A DNA stretch of 64,000 bases from Ophiodon elongatus (taxonomy: Eukaryota; Chordata; Actinopteri; Perciformes; Hexagrammidae). The translations under genes were made by a program, and so were the position numbers. The stretch spans positions 397,501 to 461,500 of the forward strand of contig JACSYO010001876.1 in NCBI GenBank assembly GCA_016806645.1, written 5' to 3'. The notes under the pieces were generated by a model. The model was not told the origin of the DNA. It ran no database searches and saw nothing but the letters and a program-made list of their open reading frames with translations. This document shows positions 35,401 through 48,314 of this stretch, in pieces; position 1 is the first letter of the stretch, and every line of letters begins with the position of its first letter.

Positions 35401-36769
35401 ATAGAAAGTTTGTTTTATTTTTTTATAACTTTGCTTTATTCTATTGTAGTGTTCTCGGCTCTAAAACCGACAATGTTGCCATATACTCAAAACATTCCCC
35501 TGGGTGCTCTGAGTCATCTATGACAACTCTCTCAATTCATTGTATATGGAGCAGTTCCACACTTTCTTGATGAAATCAGTAATTTGAGCTTTAGCACTCG
35601 TGGCTTAGATTTGGAAGGAAGGTCATGTTTAATAATAGTTTTTAAACCGTCTTAGACCATAGCAATAACATGTATGCATTTTCAAAAACGTGTATGAATT
35701 CACAAAAAAACAGAAATATTAATCTGTTGCCGTTCGGGCCGTCAGACTGAGTGTCAACTTGTGTTATGTAAACAACTGCTGTGTATAGGTAAGTACTGAT
35801 GCGACATATCTTTGATCATATTCTTGTGATTTGATTGATGCAAACCATTTCAAGATACAATCACAGCAGCAGGTACAATCAACGCCTTTGTCAGACCAAC
35901 AATATAAATATTGAGGCAACTCACCTATGAAGCCTCATAGTAATCCAACAATCGATAATATTCCAACAGAAATGGTCGTTACATTGGCAAAGGTCCAGAC
36001 GATCCAATCCAGTAAAATAAAAAACGTCAGTGTTGCCTTTCAAAAGACACCAAAACCATGGATGTACTCCAAATGGTTCAAGAACAGCTTTCAATTTACT
36101 TTTGGTATGCCTTGGATAGGCGTTTGACGAATTTTACAGGAATGGGAAGAGATAAACAACGATTTTAGATTGTTTATCAAAAGAATGTTGGTACTACATT
36201 ATATAAGCATATGAAGTAAGCCCGAGGACACTGAGAAAGTATGTATTTTTAGTTAATATCATCGTTACAGATATAAATTGGATGTTTGTGTTTTGGAATT
36301 GATCATAGCTTGAATTTACAGAACAAGGGGCCAAGGATGGAGCTTTGGGGACCACCACAGAAGAGTAGGCATCAGCAGTGACTAATCCTCATATTTTGCA
36401 ATCATCATAGTTTCTCAACAATGAAGGAGCGTAGTTTCCGTTGTGAAGCGGTCACGGTCAAGATTGTAATATGTGGTTAGCATTTTTAATCAACGGCAGT
36501 TAGGTTCAGCCAACTAAACAATTCGGGTTGGGTTAGACAAAAAAAAAATCATAGTTTGGTTTGAAATAAGTATGTTTGTAACCAGGGTCATACTGGGACT
36601 GAACTTCAGCCCGAGACTTTAATACGCACAGTTTTTGTGGTATAAAAATAGTCTGATGCTTAAGTCTTTCAGGACTGACAACTGGCTCCTCAGTTTGTAT
36701 ATGTACATGCACATCACCAATGCACTGAATCAAAATCAGACTGGCAGAATGTAACAAGATTATGTTACC

Positions 36770-37130
36770 CGTGAGTTTCCCCCAGCACAAAAGATACTCC
36801 TTAGACGAGATAGCATTTTACAATGCTCTTTATTTATGGTTTTGGCGGTGCGCTCTCGGTCATGCCCGCGAGCGCATCTGCTTGGTCGTTGGAAAGACTC
36901 TAGTGTGTCCGCAGCTCTGGCAGTGTGTTGTCCCTGCTCTCTCTCCTCCCACTCCTTCGTCCCTACTAGGGTTTATATAGGGGAGAGACACAATCACCGG
37001 ATCATGTCCAGCTGAGGCCAATTAAGCCTCTTCTGGCACCGTTCCCTGAACCACTCCCACACTCCGCCTCCTCTGCAGCTGAGCCCAACCACGCCCCCGC
37101 CACCACACAGAACAACAAAAACAAGGATCA
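36770..37130. repeat. Possible retroelement-derived dispersed repeat
   Basis: GC-richer than its surroundings, with CCCTACTAGGGTTTATATAG, GTCCAGCTGAGGCCAATTAA and CCAACCACGCCCCCGCCACC, wording I associate with untranslated parts of teleost retroelements. It is followed by a C-run (37157-37171). No LTR pair or ORF was identified. Confidence 0.35.
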
Positions 37131-37379
37131 GTCCAAATTTGGAAGGGCTGCTCGTACCCCCCCCCCCCCCTCAATATTGTATTAGATTGGCCCAGTCTGA
37201 CAGGTAGCGTTGGGCCCTGTGCTGTGAGGGCCAGGCTGGCCCATGCCAAGGATGAGGAACATATAGACACTACCGACATCAACATTTTTAAAAAGCTTCA
37301 TGACCACCCACCGGTTTGGCCTGGAATCAATCGGCTGTTCAGGACTCTTCCCGAACTTCCCAATGGCTAGTCCGCCTGT

Positions 37380-37545
37380 GCTTGCAACGCAACTTAAACG
37401 TAAAAAGTCCTGTGTCCGTTGCGTCTCATGCAGACCCTAAAGGGTGCCTTGTGCGTCGGTATCAAGGCGCCAGGGGCCATTTTCCCAGCGTGAGTGTTTG
37501 ACGTCCTGGGAGTGAGACCATGCTGAAACCTGTCAAACAATTGAA
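37380..37545 (+). repeat. Probable dispersed teleost repeat
   Basis: AGACCCTAAAGGGTGCCTTG, GCGTCGGTATCAAGGCGCCA and GACGTCCTGGGAGTGAGACC, then CTGAAACCTGTCAAACAATT, look like a repeat I recall from other fish. Only this copy is in the window. Confidence 0.4.
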
Positions 37546-38416
37546 TACAGACAATAAAGCTCATATAGATGACTTACAAATACTTCCGACAAAAGCCCTG
37601 TCCACTTCAGATCTAAGTCATATGTATTTAAATATAGTTGTGAAATAAACAGCTACAGAAAGTAGCTTTGTGTTACACCCCTACTGCAGACACTGACAAA
37701 TAAAGCAGCCAGCGAGGCACAAAGACAATCATGGAGAGCGGCCTGACAAAGGAGCTGAGAGCTGCTTTGCAAATATATCCCAGTGAGTATTTTCCCAGTT
37801 CATTCTTAAAGCTATTGAGCACATGGGAGAAGGAATGTGGTGCTGATTGGCCATTTCTTTTCCCTAAATATTGCATTAATGTGCATGTGCGCATGCATGT
37901 GCCCGCAATCTATGTAACCACACTGTAGTATGTACATTCCATTACTTTAAAAAACTTTCAAAACTTTCTCACCTTGTGATTTGGGGATACCTATGCACAT
38001 CAATAAGTAATCTCCCCTTGCAGTAGAAGTTATGAATAATGCAACTACCCATATACGTAGCGATGCCTTTTTAGAAATGTGCTACTGGAAAGCCGCAGAA
38101 AGTACCACACGGTGACAGACAGAGTGTATCTCAACAGATTAACAGTGGCAGGGCACTTTTTTATGTCAATGACACGCAAGATATTTAATCTCAGTTTCTT
38201 TCAGAGCAATTATTCAGCCTGAGAAACAATCAAATTGAAGGCTTCTCATTTGAAATGAATCCATTTCAATGCAGACAAGGGTATCTCATGATGAAGTGAT
38301 AGACCTCGTCTCTCTTTTGGGGACTGGAGGAGTGGATACAAATATTAATAAACCGAAAACCTAGTTTTTTGTGTGTTTTTTAGTTTTGAAGGGAAATAGG
38401 ACACATCAGCCTCCTG

Positions 38417-38418
<2 letters not shown>

Positions 38419-38456
<38 letters not shown>
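38419..38456. repeat. (CA)19 microsatellite
   Basis: Uninterrupted AC units within intron 1. Confidence 0.95.
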
Positions 38457-38459
<3 letters not shown>

Positions 38460-39499
38460 GATTGGCTGCGGCACTCGAAATAGCTACGAGAAATTTAACA
38501 GGGAAAGTGAGTCGTTCAGCTCCTTGATTTCTCCAGTATGATACTAATACAGGAAGGCAGGTAGGTTGGCGAGCAGAGTCGGAGCACGTTATGCATCCTC
38601 TGGGTTAACTTTTTTTCTTTTTAAGTCTTCCTCTGCAGAATGTGTTCAGAAAGCCTGTGTTAAAGCAACGCTGGAATGAGCTCGGCACTATTGAATCAAC
38701 ACCATGTCAAGCCTTTATTATTTCAGGATGAATCCAAAAAAATATATAGCCAGTGTACAATACCACACTGCTGCAGTCTATTAAATTCTTAAAAAAAAAA
38801 GAAAAATCTTTTCAGCCAATATAAGAAACTTGCACTTCAGCAGTTTGAGAGGAAATTGCTATAGTTCTACTAGTTTATAATGTTAGTGTACTTATCTTCT
38901 GATAAAACCGGTATTCTTGAACATGACATATATTTTTACAAGGAAAAGGGATACACACGTGTAAGGTTCTGGGTATATGTTCCTTAATACATCTAGCCTA
39001 CTTGTATCTGTGTTCATGAACTCAACCTCAACAAATTCCAGTCCATATTATCCTGTACGTTTTTTGAAAATGTCCCACTTTTACCATAATGTAACGTCCA
39101 CCTATAAAACCGTCATTTAGTGTATGATCTTAACATGTAATTCCAAAGGTTCTGTGGGTTATTGTTGAATAAGTACTTAGCTCCTTTACTGAAAGAGCAC
39201 TTAACACGCCCTTTTCACAAATTCAAAGAAAAGCATTTGAGCTCACCTATGGTACGTCATTTATTTTTCACAGATTCTGTTTTTGGGGTGGGGGTTAGTC
39301 ATGTGGACAAAATAACTAGATTTTCTCTGGACAAAGGAGGGAAATTCTGTTGTAGCACTATAAAATGGGACAAGCATCAATTGATGGTGTCAAGGGGTGA
39401 GCGGTTGGTTCAAACAAACAAAGGAATTTCACCCAGGAGACCATTGTATACCGTATTAAAAAAAAAGAAAGTGCCATTATTCTAAGTCATGGAGCTATG

Positions 39500-39715
39500 T
39501 TAAGTTCTATACGTAACTATGTCAGTATGTAACCATGTCACATACTATGTCACGTACGTAACCTAGACACATAACACACACTTATTTTAAACCCAATCAT
39601 GATCTTTTCCCAAACCAAGTACTTTTTTTGCCAGAATATATCCGAATAGTTCCGTTTTACAACGTAAGCCACATCATTAAATATAAAGGTCATATGTTAT
39701 TTTGGTAGTCACCGG
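39500..39715. repeat. Possible decayed teleost repeat
   Basis: Words such as ATGTCACGTACGTAACC, CAATCATGATCTTTTCCCAA and CGTTTTACAACGTAAGCC resemble a common fish repeat with CCTAACC tracts; too diverged for a firm call. Confidence 0.3.
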
Positions 39716-41688
39716 CAAACCACCTATATGTATGAGCGTGTGTATAAGTGTAATAAAGTGACTGAAGTTGTGTTTCTTGGAAATAACCATGCAATTTGAT
39801 ACCACGGATAAGAAAATTTTGATATTTTTTAAAGACATTTTTTATTCACTTTATTAGTTGTGTTTTTAATCTATTTTGTAGAAAACAGCCGCCTGCTGAC
39901 AAATTGAGAAAAATATTTGCGTTTTTGAAGTCATAGTCCTGGAGTTTTTGTTATAGTTTGTTTCCTGTTTCAGTTTAAAAGTTCTCTTTTTTGTGTCTTG
40001 TCTTTTACTTCCTGCCTTTGTGTGTTTTCAGCCTTTGTGCTTTTCTGACAAGCCCTGACTTGCTCAGATTGTTTAATTCTTCCTGCCTACCTAGTGTTCT
40101 TCATTGGGTTCCTCTTTTGAACTGAATAAATACTTGGAAATAATGAATTAGAACACTGTCTGTTTTACCCGTAATTATTGCCAAATTCCGACTCTTTCCA
40201 AGAAACTAATTAGCAAGTGATTCGGAATTTACAGACCTGCAACGTAAAGTGTAACCTGATAGAAAATTGAAGTATTTAAGTACTCTCAATGTAGGAAGCG
40301 TCGCCCCCCGTCCAGCAGCGAAAAGTGCCCCCCCCCAACAACAACTTTGACAAACTAATGTTATCACATAATTATAATTACGACCTTATTACTTCTCGAC
40401 CTTCAAAATAAAGTTTCAACTAAAAAGCCTTGTAAAGTTATACACATCGCACTTACTGGCGACTGCAAGTAAAAATGGCTCCTCAAATTTCCTGCAATCA
40501 TGTCAAATCCCAGCAGTGTCATTGACATAATATATTGTGTAAAGTGTGGTGTCTTAAGCCAACAAGATTCAGCTGAAGCGTGACATATTTTTAAAATAGC
40601 TGACAGAGACACTCAACCTAGATATGCCAGCCTGGTAAGTAGGAAGGTGATGCCTCGTACAGATTTGGGACACACCGTGCAAATTTAACATTACCACACA
40701 TTCAAATTGGATTGACTTCCCCTGCGTGCAATAAAACTCCAACTTGAAACTCACTTAAACAAACTTTACCGCGCTCACCTGGAAATGCTACTGAATCAAT
40801 CATAAAGCGATAAAATAATCTGTAGTTTTCCCTTCATGTCATGGCTCCCATTAGCTGTCATAACGGGATCCCCGTTCGGGGTCCCTTGCAGTCCGCCTCT
40901 AGTTTAATCCCTTTCAGAAGACGTATAATGACTCTGGTGGGAGCAACTCAGACATCATTAAAAAATCATGCGCTGACTTCAACCCTGCGGGCTGGGTGGA
41001 GGGTCTATTTCTAGTGGGCTCCCAAAAGACAGGAGGGAGTTTTAATGAACTCAGATCCCAGGACAAGAGAATGGACTCCGGCTCCCGGGGTTTAAAAAGT
41101 AAAGCAGCCCTGGTTGCGGAGCACCAGAACTTCATTTATTTAGACCATCGGGGAGTGACAACCATTGGTTGAATGTTTGACATGACAGTTTGACAAACGT
41201 TGGGTGGCAATCTTGAGGTTCAGGGGCAATGCTTATGAACACGCATTCCTAAAAGTGGGTACGTCAGTCCAACTGTTAAGAAATATTTCATCTTAAGAGC
41301 AGTTCACATTTTAGCGCTTCGACCGGCTCCTACGTTTGTGAAGAAACTTGGGATTCAAATACTGACATCAAGCTCTTAAAAAGTCGTAACCCGTCAGGAT
41401 TCTTTCAGATTTTCCGGTTGTCGCTGCATGATGTGACAGATGTGAATTATACATCCAAATAGGTCATGTACTGGGGCATCCAAGAAGTGTCGAAGAGCTG
41501 TTCATCAACGATGAAAAGATAATGAAAGCATCAACACATATAGGGGTTCTGATGGCAGCTATGATAATGAAGTGAATATATACTGCAACATTTGGGTATA
41601 CTTTTGACATTTAACAAAAGGGTCAAGTAAAGTTTGTTACCAACCAATAAAGCACGTCATCCATGGAAACAACCCCGCCTCTCTTTTG

Positions 41689-42170
41689 GGCTGGGTTGCA
41701 CCGACATGGATTCATATTTAAACCAGATTAAATCATGGTTGAAACTTGAAATCATGTTGCATCAAACCTTTGAACTAGCTAACAATTGTGAAATATTGAA
41801 TTTAAACTCCTTTGCACTTAAACTCCAATTTAAAATGTGATCCAGTGTTTTACTTTATAGCTAAACTTGAGGAGATTTAACTTTTAAAATGTTGCCTTTT
41901 TCTTTAGATGGACTGAGCAAAAATAAATTAAGGGACAGACTCAACCCAGTTGAGTTTTATGATGCTGCTGCTGAATTTTGAAATTCTGGAGCTGAACAGG
42001 AAGATTGGACCACCAGGCAGTCTCTCCCCCCATCCCCCTCCAACACTGTCTGTTGTCCTTACTGTCGGCTTAATTTTAATCCGGATTTACTCATTTTGAA
42101 CCTAATTTTGCTAAACTCTGATTAGAACTAATCTTAAGATTAAATTAATCCTTGTTGGTGCAGCCCAGCC
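41689..42170. mobile_element. MITE-like DNA element with terminal inverted repeats
   Basis: The left end GGCTGGGTTGCACCGACATG pairs with the right end, which on the minus strand reads GGCTGGGCTGCACCAACAAG; 22 of the first 26 positions agree. The 482-bp interior has no ORF and is AT-rich, as in nonautonomous DNA transposons. I recall TIRs of this kind in other teleosts. No clear target-site duplication was seen. Confidence 0.7.
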
Positions 42171-44940
42171 TTATTTTAAATAACTATCCCAATTGTGTTT
42201 GCATGTTTTAGCTCCTTAACTATAAATTATGTGTAATTTACATCTTTGCTACCCATTTTTAAATACACAATTTTAGATTATTTCCAGGCAGCCACTGGTT
42301 GCCATGGTTTTCAGTACAGCATGACTATCAATGAGCTTGAATTGCTTGAGTTTTGTAATCCGGCACAGTGAACATCATATCACTTTTTTGCCATTGTCAC
42401 TTTAGTGTTTTGGGCTGCTGAATACCCAAGCTGAGAGAACTCAAAGAAATAAGGCAACTAGCTGCCAGGTGTTTTTGACCTTCGTCAACTGTATTGAGTT
42501 GTGTCAACTCAGTATTCTCAACTCAAGCTATATGTTTGAACAAAATTATGTTTTGTCAACATTAAAATTACTAGTTTTTCGATTTCCAAGTGCATTTTTT
42601 TTCTTGTTGTTTCTCGGGCTGTAATTATGCTACCAATTTTAGCCCCATAAATACAAATTATCTGTCAATTATATTTTTCTGACGACCATTTTCGAATGCC
42701 CTATGCAGTTTAAAATGTTCCAGGCGGCCATTGATTTCCATTCTTCTTCACACAGTTCATTATTAGATCATTGAAAATTGCTTAAATTCTGCAGTCCATT
42801 TATGAATAAGTGCTAGCTTGCTTGGTCACTTGGTGCAAAAATGTATATTTCCTTTGCCTCTGCAAATGACCATTTCATAAAAATGTCATAAACAACCCAA
42901 ATCGACTCCAATGGCTGACTTAAATGGTGGAAAAATTGATTAAGTGTTCTAAAATACATACAGCGGCATGGTTTGCATTAAAAGCAGAACCAAACTCTTT
43001 TAGGCCGATATGTACAGTAGCTACATTCAAAGTTTGTGATAAAACACTAAACACTCGACATGAAAATTCAACGATTTGATCGAAAGGGCCGGATTTGACT
43101 GCCAATCTCACATTCATATCCTTGCAGTGGCAGAAAAAAATGGTTATGAAAATTTGCTTCTTCAAGCACCATCTTGGCCATAGCCTCAGAAAGGCTAAAT
43201 AACACCAAATGGCTATGGTTTCAAGAGCATATTTGTTAATCAGATTACTCGCATTAGAATATAGAACTATCAGATCACTAGATATATTTTGAATTTCTGA
43301 ACAATTCTCTAAGATCAGCAGAGTGACTCACTCTCGCTCCTCTCGTCGTGTCCCTTCTTTCTGTGGACGGCCAAGGGGTGAAATGGAATTAGGACCGTGA
43401 GTTATATTTACGACCATGAAAAGCAAGCAGGATAACAAAGCATGTCTTGTGTCAGATCTCTGGACAGCACTGAATCCACGCACAATAAACAAGCCAAGTT
43501 CACTCTACCCGACTTCCTAAGTTGTCCGATCGCTGTACTGTTCGCTGTGCACAACCCTGCTGTCTTGTAATCAGGAGTCTTTAAGTTGTTGTGGTTTTCA
43601 CACTTTTTACAGTTACATGCATCTCTGCCAATGATTGTGTTTTTACTTTTTTTCTTTTTCAAAATATAAAAAAAGGCTTAAAAATGTGCACAAATTTATT
43701 GTTATTGTTATTACCGTTACAATTTAATTTAATTGTATTGTTGTTGTTATTATCATTAATATTATTATTACATTTTATTTATAATTCTCATGAACATTAT
43801 TCCAATCCCCCTCTCAGTGACAAACACTGCGTGAAAAGAGTCATACCCGGACAAGGAGATAGCAGCAAACATCCCAGAATACTGTGGGTGTAGATTGAGG
43901 AAAAATATGCTGATTTTTTATTTTTTTTTCAGTATGTTGTAATCACTTGCAATAGTGTCCTTGTCACTTCCTACTTCTTGTAATTTGTTGGTATCCTCTG
44001 TGCTGCAGTAACCGGAGTTCCCCTGAGCGTAGCACAAAAAGAAAGACTCCGAATGAAGCGGTTAGAAAATATCACTCCTCCCTCTCGCGAAGCCAGGCTC
44101 ATTCCCACCGAGGATCAGCTCGGTTTTCACTGAGAATCTTGAAGGGTTGTGCACCAACCCAGCTTGTCGGAAATAGTATGTGGGTCACTTGTCGTTACCA
44201 GGTGACACTGTACCTGATCCAGGTGAAACTGTTCATTATAAAGTCGCAGCTCTGCTCGCTTTCAACGCCACAAACCTCTCATCATAATTCCGAGCTCAGA
44301 ACAAATAGGCTTGTGGTGTGCTGTGGCGAGGAGTGAAGGAGTGCTCTCTCACCTTCTCTTTGTCTCCTATTTTCCTTTTTTTTTAATGGAACGCTCAACC
44401 TCACTTAACCTTTCTCCTATCCCTGAAAGCCTGTTTTATTTTTCTCTTTATTTAACAATTATAAAAGGATGATGGTGATAACAGCACAATTCACGTGAAA
44501 AAACATTATGTCCTGGGAGCGACAGTTGTTGAGAAAAGGATTCCGTTTGGATGGATGGTTGATTTAGCCGCAGGGTTTCTGCTGCTGAATCCACACCTAC
44601 ATCACATGTGCTGAAGCTGAAATAGAAGCGACGTGATTTACAATTAACAATGTGACTATGAATCATTAAGTGAATCTGCAGCTGTTGGAGCTTTTTACGG
44701 GTGAACACAGTTTAGCAACTCAAGAGACGGATATTTTTCTTGGTCGGTGGAGACCAAAAACAAAGATAAAAGAGATGTGTAGTGGTGTGGGTGAAGAGAC
44801 ACCCACAGCAGTAAGAACATCCCTGCAAAAAATAAAGTGACTCATTTTACTGAAGGTGCGGGTAAATAAACATATGTTTTTGTATTGAGCAGAAACAAAT
44901 CGTCTTGAAAAAGACCAAATCATATACTTTCTCAACAACA

Positions 44941-45010
44941 ATAAAAATAATAATTATAATAATTATTAGTTATTAGAATACTACTACTACTTATTATTAT
45001 TATTATTTAA
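44941..45010. repeat. AT-rich (ATT/AAT)n low-complexity tract
   Basis: ATAATAATTATAATAATTAT, then ACTACTACT and TTATTATTATTATTA; a similar TTA/ATT tract lies at about 43690-43790. Confidence 0.8.
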
Positions 45011-45039
45011 TACAGCATTAATAATACTTCTAATCTTAC

Positions 45040-45140
45040 TTCTTATTAATACAGCACATACAATTACAAATTGCTTTACATGAGTTGTGCTATGAAATAA
45101 AATCAGACAATTACAACAATACAAATAGAAATGGAAATAA
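45040..45140 (+). repeat. Repeat-end fragment ('TTGCTTTACATGAG' type)
   Basis: AATACAGCACATACAATTAC followed by AAATTGCTTTACATGAG resembles the shared teleost repeat tail TATAGCACNNTTT...AAAGTGCTTTACA. A related fragment, ATAATAAAGCTTATTTATAT with AAAGTGTTTCACAGAA, is at 20227-20285. Confidence 0.4.
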
Positions 45141-45854
45141 AATACCCCAATAAAAGAAAAGAAAAAAGCAATAACATGAAAAAGGATTAGACATGTTTGA
45201 AATAAATGGATGTACTGGCATTGTTAAAAAGCTTTTATTTTTTTAAAGAGAAGTTTTTAACTGACTCCAAAGATTCTCCAGGTCTCAGATCCCATTTTAA
45301 TGGCCTAGGATGTGTGCCTATGAGTATACAAGTACTGACGGAAGTACAGTTAGTACTTACTGTGGCTTTGAATATTTTGAAAAGAACAAAACATTGATGA
45401 ATCAAACAAACGTAAATGCGTTGCTAAAATACGCACAAGTTACAATCAATGCTGTGCGTGTGAATGTTTCATAAATGAGGCCCGGTGTTACATAGATCGA
45501 GGTAACATCATACACTGCAGTGACAAATGTAAAGGAACACAGAATCTGTGCTCGCACACGTGCAGTAAGACACCAGAAGAAGCCCTTTCAGTGGATCCCC
45601 TCTCCTCGCAGCTGCACCGATGTGAGGAGTTTGGTAAATACATTCGCCCTGAGAGCCGTCCATTGCTCTCTCTGAATCTGACAGCTAATAATGTCCAGGT
45701 GCTATTTTCCCCCAACACGCTGCCAGGAGGAACATCCAAGGGAAATTTTATGCAGAGGCAGGGTTTTTCGTCTTTCCCCTGTTCCAAAAAATAAATAAAA
45801 ATAAAACCAAACTCCCTCTGCTCCAGCGAAACCAAGCGCCGGAGCTGCAGGTGC

Positions 45855-46130
45855 AATCAGCGCAGCGCTAAAACCTTTTAATTAACACCATCTATCATCA
45901 TTAGCCAAAAAGTCAGCCGACGGTCTCAGCGCTAACGCTTCGAGAGCGACGCGAGGCGAGGAGCAAATGATGCACTGCTCCCCCTCTGCGTCTCCGGCCC
46001 AGTCGCCGTCAGCTCTCCTCGGCCGCGCTCAGTCACCGTGGAGCGGCTCAGAAAACACACATCAGTCTAAATCAGCTCCAGTTAATCAGTGTGCAGCTTA
46101 CGGGCCGCCGTCCCGTGACTCGCCGGACTA
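45855..46130. promoter_or_regulatory. CpG-rich block in intron 1
   Basis: About two dozen CpGs occur in 275 bp of an otherwise AT-rich, CpG-poor intron (CAGCGCAGCGC, GAGAGCGACGCGAGGCGAGG, CTCGGCCGCGCTC, CCGCCGTCCCGTGACTCGCC). It is followed at 46130-46350 by a unique-looking stretch with GACTAATTGTTGTAG and AATGAGATTGACC. This could be an intragenic CpG island, an alternative promoter or an enhancer; no exon was identified. Confidence 0.4.
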
Positions 46131-48086
46131 AATGCTAAGCTAAAAACTAATACCTGCTGATGCGTGCGATAGCTGCAGACTAATTGTTGTAGTTTGCCAC
46201 GTTCAAATGAGATTGACCTTTTTGCTGGGGATATTTGTCATAAAACTGCTGCTGGAAATTAGAACAGCTATATCTGTTCCGAGCAGCGCAGCTGGATTGA
46301 CTTTGGCCGTTTTTGTTCCACTCAAACAAACAATAAATGTAATTTCATTTATTTGACTTTCTCGGTCTTGTTGGTTTGGTGCTTTGTACGGACAAAACTA
46401 TTGAACAGAGAGAGTTCACGCCTTGAGCAGAGGGGTTTTGGGGTCGCTGATATCTGAGAAGTAGATGACGTAGAGACGCTTTCGGGCCTTTACACACCGG
46501 GCCGTGACGAATAAACTTGTTTGCTAATACTATATATCTAGGGCTTTTATTGTGAGAGGTAAGAACGTAAGTGGATCTTGTCTGTGCCGTCTTTGTCAAG
46601 GTCGAAAGGAGTTATAAAGTTTTGCAGTCTTGGTTTCAGACTACGGAGCCTCCTTGTTGTTTGGTAACGACAGGCGTAAATCCACCCGTTTCCGCACAAC
46701 GTGATTGAGTGATGTCTTTATTCCCAGTGCGAAAGCTCAGAAAACTCAATATGGTTGTTAAAATATATTTTTTTTATAGACGTGTGAATAAATGGCACAA
46801 AAAAAACCCTTCTCTGGTATGAAAGGGGCCTTCTTTTTTAATTTGTATATTTGTTAATACAGTATTTTGACAATACAATGCCATACATTTTCCTTTTCAT
46901 TTTAATCAGAAAAACATTTTCTCTACACACGTAGATCAACTCAGAGACAAAGTTATCTCTGAATCTGTTCACTTATGGATTCCATAATATCTTTCCATAT
47001 AATTCTGCATGAGGAAAATCTGCCTCTGTCAAGTACTTTATGAAAATCAATTGCTGGATCAACACTGCTGATGATCAGGGTTGCTATAATTCCTTTTCAA
47101 TTTCATACGGAACAATGCAAATATTGCTGGAAACTGACTGACTGAAATTAATCGGCATCAGCTTCATAGAAGGTGGTATTTCTTTCAGACCCATTGCGTC
47201 GGTTTCTAACAGACCACGGCAGATAGCAATCATCTCCCTCCTATTGTGTCCAACCTATTTTTGAAAAACAAGCAGGTGTGTGCTTGCAGCAATCATGAGG
47301 GTCGGTGTGACGGATAAAGTGGCGAGGAACAAAGAGCGGAGGGGAAGCTGTCCTCCGCTCATGCAGCGAATCGTGAGGGACGATAGAGTTATCAGCCTGG
47401 ATAGAGTAAGATTTCTTGGATGAACTGGCAGGTGGATGAAAAATGCATTAAACTGTAGATAGAGGAAGTGTCCCTGGAAAACATCACAGTTATTACTCAT
47501 ATGGCAGCAGTGGGTGTTCAGAAGGTAGTCTTCTGCGCTGCCTTCAACACGACTGAGTCATATTTAAGCTCCCAATAAAGATTGCACTGAAAAGAACAAA
47601 AAAGAGGGAGCATAGTACTGTGGCATCGTTTGGTTACGCGGATATTTGTTCATTTTAATGCCATTTATTTATTTTCGTTGGGATTTTCAGTCCTCGGTGT
47701 GAAAAGGAAGTTGCTACACCTCACCTTTTTGTTTTGTTAGTAATTTTGAATGAACTAATTACCATGATTGAGAGCCTTTGGACGTATAGACAGTTCTGTT
47801 TTGAATATGGCGAGGCCAAATCTGGAAGTGTGATAATATGCGATACAACTCAGTGAAACATTGATCTTAAAACAAAATAAACTACGGAAGCCTTGAGGGG
47901 AAGTGAGAAAAAAACACATTTTGGGGGGTCCATTTATGTCTGGTCTAAATTGTTTGCTCTTTTGTGTTTAGGATTTAAGAGGTGGAGAAAAAACAAAGCT
48001 TTGGTCAGGATCATTTTTCTAAGTTACTTTATCTTTTTTTCCATCTGTGATTGTTTTTCTTTTTCTTTCATGGTCATTTTGTAATC

Positions 48087-48314
48087 GTTTGTTGTTGTAA
48101 TACTTATTTTGGCCACAAGAGGCTGTACTGCACCACTGCCCTGTGTTCTAAACAGGACTAAAAGCATTCATGTTTTCCCTCAGGGGAGTTTTAATTGCTC
48201 CATGCACAGTAAACACAGGGTACATATATTGTGTATTAGCGCAAAATCATCTAGAAGAAACGGGGTAGTGCACTTCAGCCTCTTGTGGCTGAAATGAGTA
48301 TCGCAACAACAAAC
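48087..48314. mobile_element. MITE with 47-bp terminal inverted repeats
   Basis: The left end (48087-48133) and the reverse complement of the right end (48268-48314) agree at 40 of 47 positions; both begin GTTTGTTGTTG and share CCACAAGAGGCTG and TGCAC. The whole element is 228 bp with a 134-bp non-coding interior, the shape of a nonautonomous DNA transposon. No certain target-site duplication is visible. Confidence 0.8.
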
